Source: Carallia brachiata (Eukaryota; Streptophyta; Magnoliopsida; Malpighiales; Rhizophoraceae). Taken from it: a DNA stretch of 64,000 bases. Positions 46,174-60,990 of the stretch are shown here, piece by piece; the stretch's first letter is position 1; each line of letters begins with the position of its first letter. Both the position numbers and the translations under genes were made by a program. Where the stretch lies: positions 1,703,656-1,767,655 of the forward strand of contig JADCRB010000041.1 of the NCBI GenBank assembly GCA_021464245.1, in the 5' to 3' direction. The notes under the pieces were generated by a model. It made no database searches and was not told the DNA's origin. It saw only the letters and a program-made list of their open reading frames with translations.

Positions 46174-47798
46174 AGAAGGATGCGGTGCTGAGTGAGGGAT
46201 AGGAAGATCTTTCCCCATTTTTTTCAGATTAAAACAAAAAAAAAAAAATCTCTTTTGTTTGATGGAAAACCGTATAATACTCGATGCCATCTCGATAATT
46301 TAACCACACTTTGAGTTGAGGTGGGGAGATAACCTATAAAAAAATAGTGGAAATAATTAGATGTTCATCTAATCAAATGTTTTTTTATTGATTTTTTTGA
46401 ACAAATATTTCTTTATTGATTAACATGTATTTTTGGTCCATTTGAATGAGGGGAGAGATTTAATTATGGTTGAGGGATTTGAGTCTGAAATTTGTTTCGC
46501 ACTTAGGTGACGTTATATTGACCAATGTTGTAGCCCTCACATGTGGCCATTTTTTTTAACGAAAATGATAGCTGGACGCAGGGAATGGGATGTGAAGCTA
46601 ACGCATTTACTTATAATCCACTTTGTTATATATTTGTTGCATATTAAGTTTAATTATAAGTTTTATAAATTTTTATAATTTGGTGGTCTCGTCAATTTAT
46701 AATGTGTAATAGTGTTAACTGTAATGTGTAATGGGAGTATGAAATATGTACAAAAAATAATAATAATAATAATTGTGTCTTGGGTTAATGGATTTTTGCA
46801 TCAAATTATTAACTTTTTTTTATTAAAAGGATTTAATTAGAAATATGTCAAAAATTTCTGTAACTGGCACAAATACTCAATAGGGCACCTGGGCTCCTCT
46901 CCCAAACCCTCCTTGTCACGAGACTTTGATTACATGCAAGCCATCGATTATTAGCTAACATCAATCTTCCCAGCATCAAGAGTATCGGGCATGATTCGAT
47001 TGGTTGATGACTTATATCACGACTCTTAAGTTTGAGATTTGAACTTTAGATCTGGTGCTCATCTTTAATGGGGAAAGAAAAAATCTTCCCAGTATCAATA
47101 TCATTATGATGAACAATCTAAAAATATCCAACTGTAACAAGTGATAAAGGAATAGCCGGGAAAGTTTTTGGTTTTATTCGAATTGCCAATATGGTTCATT
47201 GACCAAACCTTTTTGATTCGGGCTTACTCGTTACAAGATTGATATAAATAATTGGGCAAGGGAACCTGGCCCAAGTGTGTCTCGGGCTAGGACTTTTCAA
47301 AAGAGGGTGCCATGGGGCCCATGCGATAAGGAGGCAGTATAAGGTCGCCGGCTTAAGGCACCAACTCAGGCCGGTTATCTTTTTCGTAAATTATTTATTT
47401 TTTTATTAAAATTTTTTTTTTAAGTTATAAATTATACAATGAGAGTAATTTTTTTTAAAAATTTTATCTTTTTATTTTTAATATTTAAATTTAAGACTTT
47501 TAAAATAAAATTTTAAATTATAATTACTAAACTATCTTTTAAAGATTTTTTTTTTTTATAAATTAATAGACTCGAAATATCGTGACAATTTTACTTGTTA
47601 CCTTTTACATAAATTAATAGACTCGAGAAATGTGACAATTTTACTTGTTGGCTAGCACTACCCGGTACTTCGGTCACAAATCAGACTCACGTGACGATTT
47701 CTCAAATGGCTGCGTAGACAGTGGTAGGATGTTCCCACTAAAAGGGTGACAGAATTGCTAGAATATATGAATACGTATAAAATGTTGTGTGTCGTGTC

Positions 47799-47826
<28 letters not shown>
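47799..47826 (+). repeat. (AT)n microsatellite
   Basis: About fourteen uninterrupted AT units. Confidence 0.95.
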
Positions 47827-47830
<4 letters not shown>

Positions 47831-49149
47831 TACGAAACTTGTCAAATATTCTTTAAATATATGTTGAATATTCCAAAACATATCTAACAAAAAGATAAAA
47901 AAAAAAATAAAATTAATACATGCGTATTGGACATTTCTAATACATATGTTTAATTTTTTTAATTAGTATGTTATATACATACACATATATATTATTTTCT
48001 TAAATATTTTGTTACATATATGTACATACACATATATAATCTTTTTTTAAAAATTCTTAATAAAATATAAATTACATCATAAAATATCATAATAATTATT
48101 ATGATGAATTATACTTAAAAAAATTTAAATTTATTAAAAAATATTTAAATTACACATATACATATATAATATTTAATATGTTGTATAATCGTGTCTATGC
48201 CTCAATGTTTTAAGAATTTCCGTAATCTTATATCTGTATTGTATTGTATCTATATCTCGTATCCATATCTATGTATCCAAACAAAATTGTAATGGTTAAG
48301 AGGGCATTGGTACTTTTCAGCCTCCAATGAAGGCTCAAAACTCAGTAATACCTCAATGATGAAACTTCTGCTCTAAAGACGCAATTGGTTAGTGTTTCTC
48401 ACGTTCCATAGGGAATGCCACTAAAATCGACAGGACCCATGTAGGATTTTGAGCACTTCCACTACTATATATCATCAGGGATGCAAACATTCTTTGTAAT
48501 TTTTGGCCTTCTTGGCGATTGTTTTCTACATTCAGAATGTTGGGATTTTGTCTCTAAGACACTAATTAGTTATGTACCTTATCGTTGTATCAAAACTCGT
48601 CTGATATGTCATGTCTTGTTACTTACATAACATAAACATACGGTAGGTTCATTGAATGAAATAAGATGATGACATAAATGAGACAATGCAGCATTTCATT
48701 AGTTCAAAAGAAATGAATTAGAATCTTTCACCAACTTGCAGCTCACATAGAGAGGGAGTCAATGGGAATTGAATGCACAAACAAGGAAACATTTTGAGAC
48801 ATTGGGGACCAAAAAATTGCCCAAAATGGTATTCTCTATGATTCTTCATAGGATTTGTTATCAAGAATAATATTTTCAAAAAAAAAAAAAAAGGAACAAA
48901 AATCTTCTCACTCGATCACTTCAAATGGGTAGCAACAAGGTACTACTCATGAGCCGCATCCCCATGCCAGACTCTTTACACTTATATGTTGGTTGACAAG
49001 ATTGAGAAACAAGTAGGGACGGTTGGCAATTGCCATCTTTTTCTTCAGTTTCATACGGCCTATATGCTGCCTAACAAGAGTAGAATAACTATGTCCAAAC
49101 CCAATTTAGCTTGTCTTTTATTTAATTTTTTTAACTTTATTATATAGTT

Positions 49150-49275
49150 TAATATTAAATAATAATAAAATAGTTACGCAGTTCATCCAACAACATGTAA
49201 TAATTTATATATATTTTTTTTTAAAATTTCAATCATATAACGAGTTATCTTACTTTATTACTATCTAAATCTTGC
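49150..49275 (+). repeat. Dispersed AT-rich repeat, copy 1
   Basis: AATAATAATAAAATAGTTACGCA followed by TCCAACAACATGTAA-type sequence recurs at about 60993 in nearly the same form. Related text appears inverted near 27230. Probably a decayed non-autonomous element. Confidence 0.6.
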
Positions 49276-52200
49276 TACCTAATATTTCCTTTTATTTTTA
49301 TTTTTATTTTTATTTTGGTTTTTGTCTTGTACTTAAATACATTATTCACGATCGACCAGATTATTTCCCGACGCAGCTATATTTGGTTACTAGGCGCCTT
49401 CAGTGAATGTGGGATGTTTCAAAACCACCCAAACTATAATTTGAATAACGAATACTGTGGGCTGAAATTTTTCGGTAAGCAGGAAATTGCAAGAACAGCA
49501 GATCTCTTTACTTGGTTTTACATCCTTGTCTTCTCCAAGAAAACTTATCATAGTGCGATCCGCCATGCAAGTGGGCCATTATAGGTTGCAGATTCATGAA
49601 CGCAAATGTATATATGTTCACATGTTATCTCAAAGTGTCGATGAATGCAATCAATGTTTTTCGTTGGCTAGCTACTTGTTTTTCATAGATATATTGGAAC
49701 ATTTGTTCTCGCTGCTCTCAAGGAGTGTGTTTCCTCTTTTCTTTGTTTTTTCTTGGTTGGTTACTATAACAAATATGGCTTTGAGCCACCATTTTTTTGC
49801 AATTTAAGGCTTTGAGCTACCATTTTTTTCTCGATTAATCCAAATATGGACCGTAAATGAAACACTTTTAATTTTGCAACTATTTTGGACAAAGTAGTTG
49901 CCTAATTACAATTTTGTTAGCAAGCTACAGTCCAATCAGCACAGGTTTGGTGAAATGGAATAAACTACAGATTACAACTTCTTTTTTTTTTTTTGGTTGG
50001 CATTTGTGTTGCTGCACTTGTGAATTGTGAGCTGCCACTTAGACACTTTTTAGTAGTTTATTCCTCTTTAATGAATTTTTGTTTGATTTTCCTTGAAAAA
50101 TACGTTGAGAAGGGCAAATTGATTTTCACTTTTCAGTACATAAAAATTTAAGATTGTTACCATTGGAAGATTTTTTTATACTGAATTTGTTTATGTTGAT
50201 TTGTGTTCTATAAAACTTGTATCTGACTAGTTTTTATCAATCTATGTATGATATTATTTCTTCAGTAACAAATTTAATCATTTTAATGAACTTAAGTTTG
50301 TCTAAAAGTTGTGTGGTCGTGACAATAGCACCTAGACAAAGAGAAGGTTCAGCTATAATGGAGTGGCGATATTAACAATGCATCTGGATGGTCGATAATG
50401 TTTATAAACACCCAATAACCAAATCCCAAGAATATAAACAAAGTTCCAGCAAATGCTCAAAGAGTAAATAATAATATCAATATTCTCAAATTGTCTCCCC
50501 AAAACCTAACTTGGATATGTCAAACATGATCAGGCATCCAGTGTGTCCTAAAAAGTATCCTTCTAGTAAAAAGTCGCAGTGTTGTGGTAACAACATTTAG
50601 AAATGGTTCCCAGTCATAAAAAGAAATATATTTTTCATGATTTAGGGTTATCAATCTCAAAAGTTAGCCAGCAATCCTTTTCGATGTACCGAAAAAAATA
50701 AAATAAAATAAGAAGGAAGAAGCTATAACTGGCTAGGCTAACAATTGCTTGAAACTTTTATTTATTATTAGAGAAATTTTAGATAGCCCCACCCTTTCAT
50801 ATATATATATATTCCTTTTTTCAATTAAACATTTCCTTAAGTAAGATTCTGTTCACACCCTTTCTTATGTCCTTTGAAGGAAACAAAATGGTCAATGCCA
50901 TGTGTGAGAATGTATAACATGCGCAAGCGGTATAAAAAAGTTTAAATAAAAAAAAAATCATCAAACTTCTCTTAACAATTTGTTCTAAACACACATCCTT
51001 AATTCAAAGGACAAAATTGTACTATTTTGTAAGCGAAAATGCTATAAGCCAACTAAAAAATTATAGGATTTAGAACGATTTTAAAGATTCGGCAGTATTC
51101 TTTTTTGGTACATCGATATGAAACTTTAATGTGATCTGTATCGTTAAGAGTACTTCATATGCTGCTCTTGTTACGCCTACTTGTACTACTATAATAGCTA
51201 TATCCGATAATAATAAAATTAAGATTAACCAACTAGTACTGTCTAATTGGTTATCGGACAATATATTCAAACAGGGTTATGGGAGGTGGGACTCCTTCAA
51301 GACCAAAAAATAAATAAAATTCCTGCAGCCAACTTATCGAAAAAAGAAAATTAGTGAATATGTTGATAGACTTAATTATATGCATTCTATTAATTTATCT
51401 TGTCATTAAGAGAATCTTTTCATATATGGTAACGAAATCCCCCCTCGATAATACCAACCTTCCATTCTACTATTTAAAAGTGATTGTACGTACAAGAATC
51501 CTCAAACTTAATAGAGTCATATACACATTCGGGGGTTCTGATACAATTCTCTCCCTCTTCATCTTTCTCATTTGAGTTTTTTTATGATCTCTAGCTTGGT
51601 GTTCACAATCAATCTGCTGATGGTAATAAGAAAATTAAGGAGACGGTGGCGTAAAGACAAGGAAAAGGTGAAATGGGTTATGCCTGGCTCCCTGTATGCC
51701 ACAAGCATATGCCAATTTTTTACCGTATGACTGGCTCTTGCTGCTGGCATGCACGGCGCCAGGCATGCCTTCTCTTTCTCTCTTCTTAATTTCTGTCCAC
51801 CGTGTGTCCAGAGTTGCACATGCAAGAAGTATTTCTGCTTGAGTTTTGTGTGTGTGAGTGTGTGTGGGGATTGTGTGTGCGCGTGTGCTCTGCGTATGGT
51901 AGATTTACTTGTTATGTCTTTATTTGGCCATCCGTTCGCTTGGTCGGTAGAGTATCTCCATTTTCACGTATACACCTCAAACAAACATTTGTCAAAAAAT
52001 AAAAATGTTGGGAAAATAGGGCAAACAAACATGCAAACGCTACTCTAACATAATTAACTGGGGCGTTCTATTAGAATTTTTTGATTGTTTGTTCAAGTAT
52101 TATTAATTCTGTTATCTTTTAATGGTCTTTCACCTTTTCTTATAATAGGAAAAAAAAAACGAATAGGTATGAAGAATTTTCACGTATTTCATTATGTATA

Positions 52201-54104
52201 GTCAATAGTTATGATTAAATAAGGCGTGCCAATCTTTTAATTTCTTGTTTAATTTCTTGTGCCTTTGTAATGAAAATTTCGGGAACTTAAGAAAAGATCT
52301 GCAAAAACTAAAAAGAGAGATATGCTTGATCCTTCGGAACAATCAATATCCACAAATAAAGTCCACATCTTTCTTTTGCTTGCTTGAGCACTTACCCTCC
52401 CATCCATATATGGTGTCAAATCATTAATTATTTATGCCCAAAAAAATCACAAGGATAATCTCCAATCTCCCTAATGAAGGAAATTTCTACTTACCTTAAT
52501 ACAAATTTTCAGCAAGTTTTGCGCATCAATCAAGCTTAAGATTGTTGGACATAGAATAAACACAAACCGACACATTGCAATATTTATAATCCTTCCATGT
52601 TAATAATCAAGTTTGTTCAATTTAGCTATGTAAAAAAAAAACAAAAAAGTTCAATTTAGCCAGAAATTTGTATATAAAATTGTGGCCGCATTGATGAACC
52701 GAGTTCACCTAAAAACTTATGGTGGGGTTGAAGTAATTAGACCATTTATTTGCTTTGTCCTGTCCCAAGAGCCCTGGCCCCGGCGAGGTGATCATCATTC
52801 ATCACCGACAAAGATTTATATAGACGCCAAAGGAAATATGCTAATCAAATATATGGCCACCTATGTCACACCAAGTCAATGTTTTGGGACGCTCCAGTTA
52901 TTAACACTTATTCCATAGCTTGGAGAGAGGAATTTCAGTAAGAGGGAAGAAATTGCGGGAATTGGGAGGACTGAGGACAACTTGTGCTCAGGAACACCAG
53001 GGGAAGAAAAAATTTTAGTGGGCTCCCTGGTCCCCACCAGATCCCATTTCGCCAATATTAGGGGAATGGGACCAAAACCTCCCACTTTTTTTTTTTTTTT
53101 GAAAAAAAATTATTTTTATATCCTTTAATTTAATTTTTTAAAATGTTATTGTTTAATAGTATAATTAATTTTACAATACATTATTTTCTTTTTTCACACT
53201 TCCTACTTATTTCTAAACAAAATATTTTCAACTTTCTTTCTTCATATTTCACTCTTCTAATTACAAGAATGATGCATTTGTTCTAACATTCATTTATTTT
53301 ACTTTCATTCCTCTTATAAATCCCCTCCCCCCCTTTTTTTTTGTTTTGCGAACAAGGCGTAAAACTTTCATTTAAAAGGTTTTTGATTCTAATCTCATAA
53401 AAAAAATGAGATTCTAATCTTAGTGGACAAAAAAATATATTTACACCATCTCACCAATCCGTCAACAAGACAAAAGAAAACCTAATAAAATTTAATTAAA
53501 TTTGAGATCAAAATTTTTTTATTGTCGTCGGTATATTTTCCTCGAATTTTCCTAACTATGGTTAGTGGGGGGTCAACTCAAATTTTCGTATCTGGAAGCA
53601 CAATAAAGTTGTTCAAATTGGTGCAACGGCATTTACAAGGCCGACTGGCATCCTATGGTGGGGAACAACTTCATGAAATTAGTAGCTTGTCGGCAGGATT
53701 TGTAGGACAAGCCAAGACAATCCAGATCCAGTTCCCGAAGAAAATAGACAAGGACCCTCGTCAGAGTTTTTACCGGGGAGCATGAATTTCATCAAGTGAC
53801 AGAATTTCCACTACTAAAAATTGTGAAAGAAGGCAAGGCAGTAACTATAAAGAAAACAGCCTTGTTTTCATTTCTGAAGCAGAAGCTGCAACAGTTTTAG
53901 ACCAGGTATGTTGCAACTTGTTTACTAATTGTTTTGCACACAACTCATAACATATGACCTTGACAATAACGATCAACTTCATGCAAGTGCAAACTGTTTT
54001 TGATGACCAAAAAGCATCAGGCCAACGAAACTCTATCATGCCCAACTGAGTTTTCTTCGTAACTGAGCACGTTAAGATCAGAACAAAGGATCACATGGGA
54101 GATG

Positions 54105-57100
54105 CTATTTCAACTGATTGGGATAGAAGTCACTTTGGTATGGGACTCTTAATGGCTGGAGATCTTGGAAGTAATTACCAGTATCACTGTTTGAGGAATG
54201 CACCCGTGAGTCAGTAGACAATTGTTCGGTCCTCCAGTAATCTGAGGATGCAAATGGCAAACACTGGGGAGTCACTTGCTGCAATGACTGAGGCATACTT
54301 GCATGAGTTGGTGGGAGAGGCTGTTCAAGTGGCAATTTCGGGTCACACGAAGGCCAAGACTTAGTTGACAGAAGAGAGAGAGCACGACGAAGATTTTGAG
54401 TCGAATCTGCGTTGAAAGAGAGAACAGATTCTTCTAACCCTGAAAAGTTCCAAGAATCAAACAAACCATATGAATCAATTTTAGAAAAAGCAACATTGCT
54501 TTCAACAAAAATGAAAGGGCTTCCACAATGCTGCTTCCTTTCAACTTTTGCCATATGTTCTCTTTAAAAAATTTTGAGACTTCAAAATTATAAGTTCAGA
54601 AGTGTGCCATCTGAACAATCTTAGTAACATTTGAGCTTTATTATCTTTATCCTTCACTCGTAAGGATCCTGCAAACTAAACCATACTTAAACGTGCATTG
54701 GTCTGGTTAGTATGCTCAATTCCCTACCAAAGACATCAAAACATAAGTCGTTTCAAATGATACACTACTTCTTGTGTGTCCCTTCTCTATACTTCGCTTC
54801 AGTTGCATGAATATTTTCTCGTCAGTCCATTATATTATACACTTAGTTATGAATCTTTTCTACATTCAGTTCTATAGTCCACCAGAGACATCCATATAAG
54901 GAATCATATTATCTTCTTAATCATGCATTAAACTCTCAAACTCCTTGAAGGCTTCCAAGTCTAGCACTTTTAGTTAGACTACAAAATTCAGATTGGTGAA
55001 CATTTCACTTTTTCTTTGTATGTGTGTGTGTGTGTGTGTTCTTATAGAGAAAACAGAAAGCAGAGAGTCGGTGGATCTTCCAGGCATAGTTGAATGTCCA
55101 TTTTAGGGCCACAGGCGACTAAGTTGTATATCAAGTGGTCAGTTACGCACTGGATTTCCCGATCAAGAAACAAATAAATGTAATGCAAGAACTGAAAGCC
55201 TTGTTTCTAGTAGAGCAAAAGAAACCTTGATTTGGAATCTCAGATGTGATGCCCTTGTTCTTGGATGGAAAGAAGCTGTTGGAATCACACCGATCTATAA
55301 GGTTGGAATTAGTCAGCTCCTGGCCAGGTGAATAAAGCTGCTCAGCTATAACTTCCATTTTTGCTGGCTTCAACATATATTCTTTTGTTACCATAAACTT
55401 GGACACAGGTGCACCCTCCAAAGTTGAACCTGCATTGGGCTTGGCATGAAAAATTTGGCCGGCGTTCCAATCAAAGTTCATCTGTTGCTGTCTGTCTGCA
55501 TAAGTAAATGCATATCCATATTGAAGTTGCACAAGTATAAAGTGCTACCGATTTCACTTGCACAAGAGTCCGATAATCCTGAGTCTAGACAGTGTTGAAG
55601 AACAACATTACAGCCACAGCCATGACTTATGAGAGAAATTTGATCGGCAAGAATGTTTGGTGCATTGAATCCACAGAGTTATACCAAGCACAAGGGGCTA
55701 TCTCTTTAAGAAATGCATTACAAGAGGAAAAAAAAAATTGGGGACCAAAAAGATGGAACAATTAATACTTTAATGGAAAAGCAAGTAAAATTCTACCCAT
55801 AACTAATAAGGAGAATAGTAATAAATGTTTAATAATAGTTCAAATGGTTCTGGGAAAAATACTTTGAAATTAGTACTCTGGATATGGCTCTTACGTACCA
55901 ACATGTAAATACGCCACAAAAAATGTTTCCACAACCAATCTTGTGTATAATTCTAAACCAGTCATTTGCAAGAACCATATGATAAATTTAAAATTTGATT
56001 AAGTAAAGAACCTAAGGTGGCTGTGAGCTTGCAACTTAAACGGAATTGGCAGTATGTTAGAAAGCGAGAGGTCCAAGGTTTGTATCCTCGACCTCCCCAA
56101 CTGTTCCCCCCTCCTCAAACCAGTTGGTCTATGTCTAGGAAAGCTCAGAAAAAAAAAAAAACAAAAAGCCTAAGGTGAGATTGCAGTTGTGTCGAAACTT
56201 GTCCAAGGCCTGTTTCTTCAGTCAAGCCAAAATTATCATTCCCCAGAAAGATTGATAAGAGTTAATTCAGAACAAAAAGATGGCGAAATATATTTAAACA
56301 AGATGTGAATAACATGTTCTGTGCACAGGCAGAAAAGCACTAGAAATCTGGAGATTAAAACAGCACCATATAGCATTGCAGACAGTCTGGCGGATTCTAA
56401 CTGGACTGATTCTGGCTGAGGCTTGCGCCGCCTTGCATTGTGATCAGAAAGACGCCTTCGACAACTTCGCTTCTTTTCATCAAACTCTGACAGACCATGG
56501 AACCTTTCAAGGAAAAATTGACAATTTTTGAGGTCAACAAAGTTGATTTCAGTTAGGACTTACTATACCTACTACATGGAAAGTTGCCATAATCCATATT
56601 TATAATGAAAGATGAGCAAGATGAATCAACACAGAGCAAGAAAATGCCACATCAACATAACAAGCCAAGAATAAGCAAGATGAAGTTTCACCTGCTACAC
56701 TGCTGGCAAAACCTGCGTTCTACACCAGCCACAATGACCTTTGGGAACTTTGAATGAATTTCACAAACTCTATGTTTCCGATGATATTCTTTAGCTGAAG
56801 AGAGGTCCATGTCACAGCCTTCTACCTGGCAGCGCGAGGCTACTGCACCCTGGTAGCTGGACTTGGATCTCTTTGCTGGAGGAACAGAAGACCCAGGAGT
56901 GGCAGAAAGTGATGAAATCTTAGCATTAGTCCCTGCACAAACATCTTCAAAGTATGTCCTTTTACCAAGCTTCAAACTGAGCAGGGGCTCACCTGGGCCA
57001 ACTGAGGCCCCAGGTGTAGAAGAAGTCACAGCTGGCTTAGCTTTAATAACTTCTTTCTTATTGCTGAATTTGTCTGGCATAGCTTCAGAGGCCTCCAAAG

Positions 57101-57371
57101 TCAGTTTGGGTGCTTTCACTTCCCCAGTTGATGAAGAACTGATGGAACCTGATTTCAAGTTCTTTGACAATGAAGCAAGACCTAAATCAGAACCAGAACC
57201 ACTGCTACCACTAACTCCCCCAGACGAATGGAAAGTCCCAGTGTCAATTTCCCAATCAGCTGCCGGTAACTTCTTTGAGGTCTCTGCAGTTGTTGCATTG
57301 AACATAATAAGGCTCTCCCAGTTCCATTGTATTCCAGTTTTGTATTCCACTCCATCAATCACTGAGCTCAT
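54105..57371 (-). CDS. SBP-box transcription factor, SPL2/10/11-like, miR156-targeted
   Basis: Four exons on the minus strand: 57371-56692, 56503-56367, 55495-55226 and 54439-54105. They give 473 residues in one frame. The N-terminus has [13 protein letters not shown] and KLPAADWEI, as in Arabidopsis SPL2/10/11. The SBP domain (about 179-255) holds both zinc sites (RCQVEGC...YHRKHRVC and [11 protein letters not shown]...RSC) and the bipartite nuclear signal [18 protein letters not shown]. The usual SBP intron splits the domain after QQCSR. Exon 4 encodes ALSLLSTK, the protein trace of a miR156 site (54366-54385). SPL factors bind GTAC-core DNA and promote phase change and shoot maturation. 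The exon 2 donor (ATG|GTGCTG) is weak and is the least certain join. The exact paralogue is unresolved. Confidence 0.9.
54366..54385 (-). promoter_or_regulatory. miR156 target site in SPL exon 4
   Basis: The plus strand reads TGACAGAAGAGAGAGAGCAC, which differs at one base from miR156 as I know it (TGACAGAAGAGAGTGAGCAC). The SPL mRNA would therefore pair at 19 of 20 positions. This is coding-sequence targeting at ALSLLS, conserved among SPL2/10/11 genes. Confidence 0.9.
55018..55039 (+). repeat. (TG)n microsatellite in SPL intron 3
   Basis: About eleven TG units between exons 3 and 4. Confidence 0.95.
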
Positions 57372-60300
57372 AGAATTACCTCACTGTGTTTTCTTCCTCC
57401 TATTTTGTGCAAGCAACAGACCATCAGACCCTGAAAGTATAGAACTCAGGTTTACATGACTTGTTGACAAGGCAGGATAAATTTGTAATCATAGCCGTAA
57501 CAAAATTCAGCATAATTGATGCTGGAAACATGGTAAAGATTGATTAGGCATACCAAACTCCACTTAGATGTTCCTGTACAGAAGATAAAAGTTACATATT
57601 GAAATCTTTTTCAAAGGTCAAGTTAGTTGAAAATGGAGAAACTGGTAACAATTAATTTCAGCATTGTACACACAGCGCACAATCTAAAATTCCAAGAACA
57701 AAGCTTTACCTTCTAACCTCCCGCCCTAATCAGACCGTCTTCTCCGTTTATCTAAATTAGGAATGCTAGTCCCTTATCCCCATCAAAAGGTTTGTTCAGA
57801 TCTGCTTGTTCCCTTTGCACACAACACACTCACTAGATGCTCTTAAAACCCAACAAACTCCAGAGACCAATGAATTTAATAGAGAACCAAACTCACTTGA
57901 CCAAACTAGGAGTAGCATACACTAATAAACAAAACTAATCTGTCCCTCAGAAACCCTCTTCCGGATATTAATTTCCACAGTCACAAATATATGAATCCAA
58001 GAAATTTGCTCGCAAGTTTCAAACTTCACATATATGTTCCCAAGATCAAAAAAGTGGTATACAGAAGAATTTTTTTCCCTCTCCAGAAAGGCTAAATCAA
58101 AGAATCCAAGTACTATACAAATGAAAACAACCTTCCTTTGTATTCTCCAAATTCACTTATCCAGCAATGACTTCTCAGCTCTGCAGTCTCCTGGAAAAGC
58201 AACGAAGCTTCAATTCAATCACAGTAAAACTGCTACTTTGTTCCCCAAATACCTGCAACAACACTTGTGGTCAAATACCCTCCAAGATTTACCCTTATTT
58301 ATAAGGTTTTTCCTAGTAAAAAAGATCCCTCTCTCTTTCAATAGGCCTGTAGCTCTCTCTCTCTCTTCACCCCTCTCTACCCAATAACATTATCAAGAGC
58401 TAACTGTCCTATGAATGGAAATGTTTCCCCTTTTATCTTCAGGCATATGACATAAAGGTGTTCTAGGAATCTTTCCCCATACGCCAATAATACACATATC
58501 TTTTTTTTTTTTTTGACATGCAATAATACACATTTTAATGTGTTTGAACCGATCAAGAGGCATAGCCCCGTGAATAGGGCCTGCAGCTACCGATTAAAAT
58601 AGAGATTGATTAAATAGGCGCATTAAAAATATGTAATTAATTTAATAATATTTAATAATTTACTTATTTTTTATTTTTTAAAATTTAATATAATTTTTAC
58701 AATTAAACAGTCTAAATTATTGTATATTTACCATACTTTCATTAATACACATCCACTTATCTTTTTCAATTAAAATATGTGTTTTATACTTTGTCAAGAA
58801 ACAAAATATGTGTTTTATAATTTTTCCAAAAAAAAAAAATATTTTATAAGACTTCCAATAAAGATGGATTAAGAGTTTTTGTGGGACATTCAAATAATTA
58901 TAATTTTAAATTTTTAGAGGTTTTAAATTTTAATTTTTTTAAAAAAATATAAAATTTATAAAAGTAAAAAAGAACTCCCTGTTATTACACACCAACAAAC
59001 TAATCGAACTTTGGATCCAAAAAAAAAAAAACTAATCGAACAAAAAGAAATAACGATGCCAAGAAAAAAAAAAAACTTTTTACCTCAACCCACAATCCTG
59101 ATAGCTACCCAATACCCGACTACATTCTAAAACCCAATCGCAAGGAAAGTTGAACTAAAAAAAAAAAATTCACAGGTTGCCAATCACATGCAGCCACAAA
59201 AAACCAATTAATATTGTCTTTTTTTTTTAAGGGAAAATGTTTCCAAGCTACGACATCGTTTCGACCTGCTCTTTCCCGAGAAAGCAGTTTATAGTAACAA
59301 AAAAAAAAAAAAAAAGGTTGAAGACGCACTTGGAGCAGAAATAGAAGAAGGGTTAAAAAAAAAAAGTATCTTTCTTTTTCTTTCTTCTTTTTTTTTTTTC
59401 TTTTTGCTTTAAATAAAGTCCAAGCATCAATCAATCATTGAATGAAGTATCCAGAAAACAAAATAATGTTTCAATCAGAGCCGTTTCTCCAAATTTAGAA
59501 AAGAAAACAAAAACAACACACACACACACACACAAACATTATTCTTGTTCCAACAAAAAAAACTAAAAAAATTGCCATATGGTGATAAAAAAGCGAGAAA
59601 CCCCCACTTGCCTATTAGCCTAACTGGAAAGAACATTGGCTTGGCTTCTCGATGCAGCAGCTGCGGCGGCAAAAAATGAAGAGAGAGGAAAGTAGCAAGC
59701 TTTTTCTTTCAGCTCGAACTTTCTTTTATGAGAAATACTAAACAGATATAATAGTTGAAATCTAAAAAAAAATTATTAAATATTATTTAAGATAATAGTC
59801 TGACTGTTAATTGATGTGTTTTTTTTATTTTTAATCTGAGTTTTAGTTTAACCAGCTGCATGAGGAAAGTAATAGCCTTTTAAAATTTTTTAGTTTATTC
59901 ATGAGCATGTACTCGTTGTTTGAAATTAGTTAATATTATAATTAACTTAAAAAAAAGTTCATTCAGTCCTTATAGTACTTGATGAGTTAACTTTTATAAA
60001 AATTGTTAAATAAAGTATTTAAATATGATTACTCTCACTTTGATCTGTAAATCTAACAATATACTTGTAATAAATTCTTTTTAATAAAAAATATTATTAA
60101 ATAAATTATATAATATTAATATTTAAAATTAAATTATACCGTTTTTTTTTTTTCCTTCTCTCTAGGGTGCATCGGATGGAAGCGGGAGCATTTCAATTTT
60201 CAGGACAGCATTTTGCTTTTTTGGACGGTTTTAAAAGGTTGCCTTGTCACGACACAGGAGGACGAAAATGGGGTGAGATGTGACCGAGTTTCATCCGATT

Positions 60301-60990
60301 TCACTCGTTCCGACTCGGACTCTTGTTGTTGACCGCAGCATGCGTGTTAATGATCGACAATTCAACTACATGAAAAAAAATGAATGAATTTTTTATTTTT
60401 TGGATTTGCATTTCTGTTTTACGACTAAGGGATAAAACGAAATAAAAAAATAAAAAAATAACTGTAACAGATTACAAAAGTAAATCAATAACTGAAGATT
60501 ATTATGGCTTCGAACATCTTTCAAACTTGAAAAACTAAAAGACTGACTCGAGACAAAAAAAAAAAAAAAAAAAAAAGAGAAAATACGTGGCCCATATGAG
60601 AAATAATTTGAATACCCACGTTACCTCCTCTACATATTATTACTATTTAAATATGATTAAATTTTAATATATAATTTATATTATGTGCTTTACCTAATAA
60701 TTTAAAATTTTAAGTATAATAATTTCTTAACAAATTTAAAAAAATAATAATATTATGGATAATCTATATTAAAGTGCAACTACTATTAACGTAAAGTATG
60801 TTTCTTCTTTCAAATTATAAAATTTTGTAAAGAAAAAACCTAGGTGACCACGCTTAATAAAATTAAGTTTAATTTTGGATGGCATTCCATGCTCGAAAAG
60901 GAGGCACTTTCTTAAAGGAACAACTTTGGGAGATTAACAATTATACCACATAAACATATGCTACCAAAAGTTTCACTACACAATTTGTTT
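57372..60990. other. SPL upstream region and AT-rich intergenic DNA
   Basis: Up to about 58400 is probably SPL 5' leader or promoter, with CT-rich runs near 58350. A (CA)n run lies at 59513-59535. Long A and T runs are frequent. No gene recognised. Confidence 0.5.

Larger units (their letters stand above)
46174..54104. other. Long gene-free AT-rich stretch
   Basis: About 7.9 kb without a supported gene. It holds an (AT)n run at 47799-47826, a dispersed repeat at about 49150-49275, and (TG)-rich sequence near 51845-51890. Open frames at 49315-49807, 51749-52048, 52682-53085 and 53522-53785 lack domains and splice support. The end, about 53800-54104, is probably the 3' untranslated region of the SPL gene. 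Confidence 0.5.

Noticed and set aside
53522..53785. Possible small protein
   Set aside because: No domain, signal or splice context.
56000..56165. SINE with A tail in an SPL intron
   Set aside because: A B-box-like AAGGTTTGTATCC and an A-run are present, but no convincing A box or target duplication.
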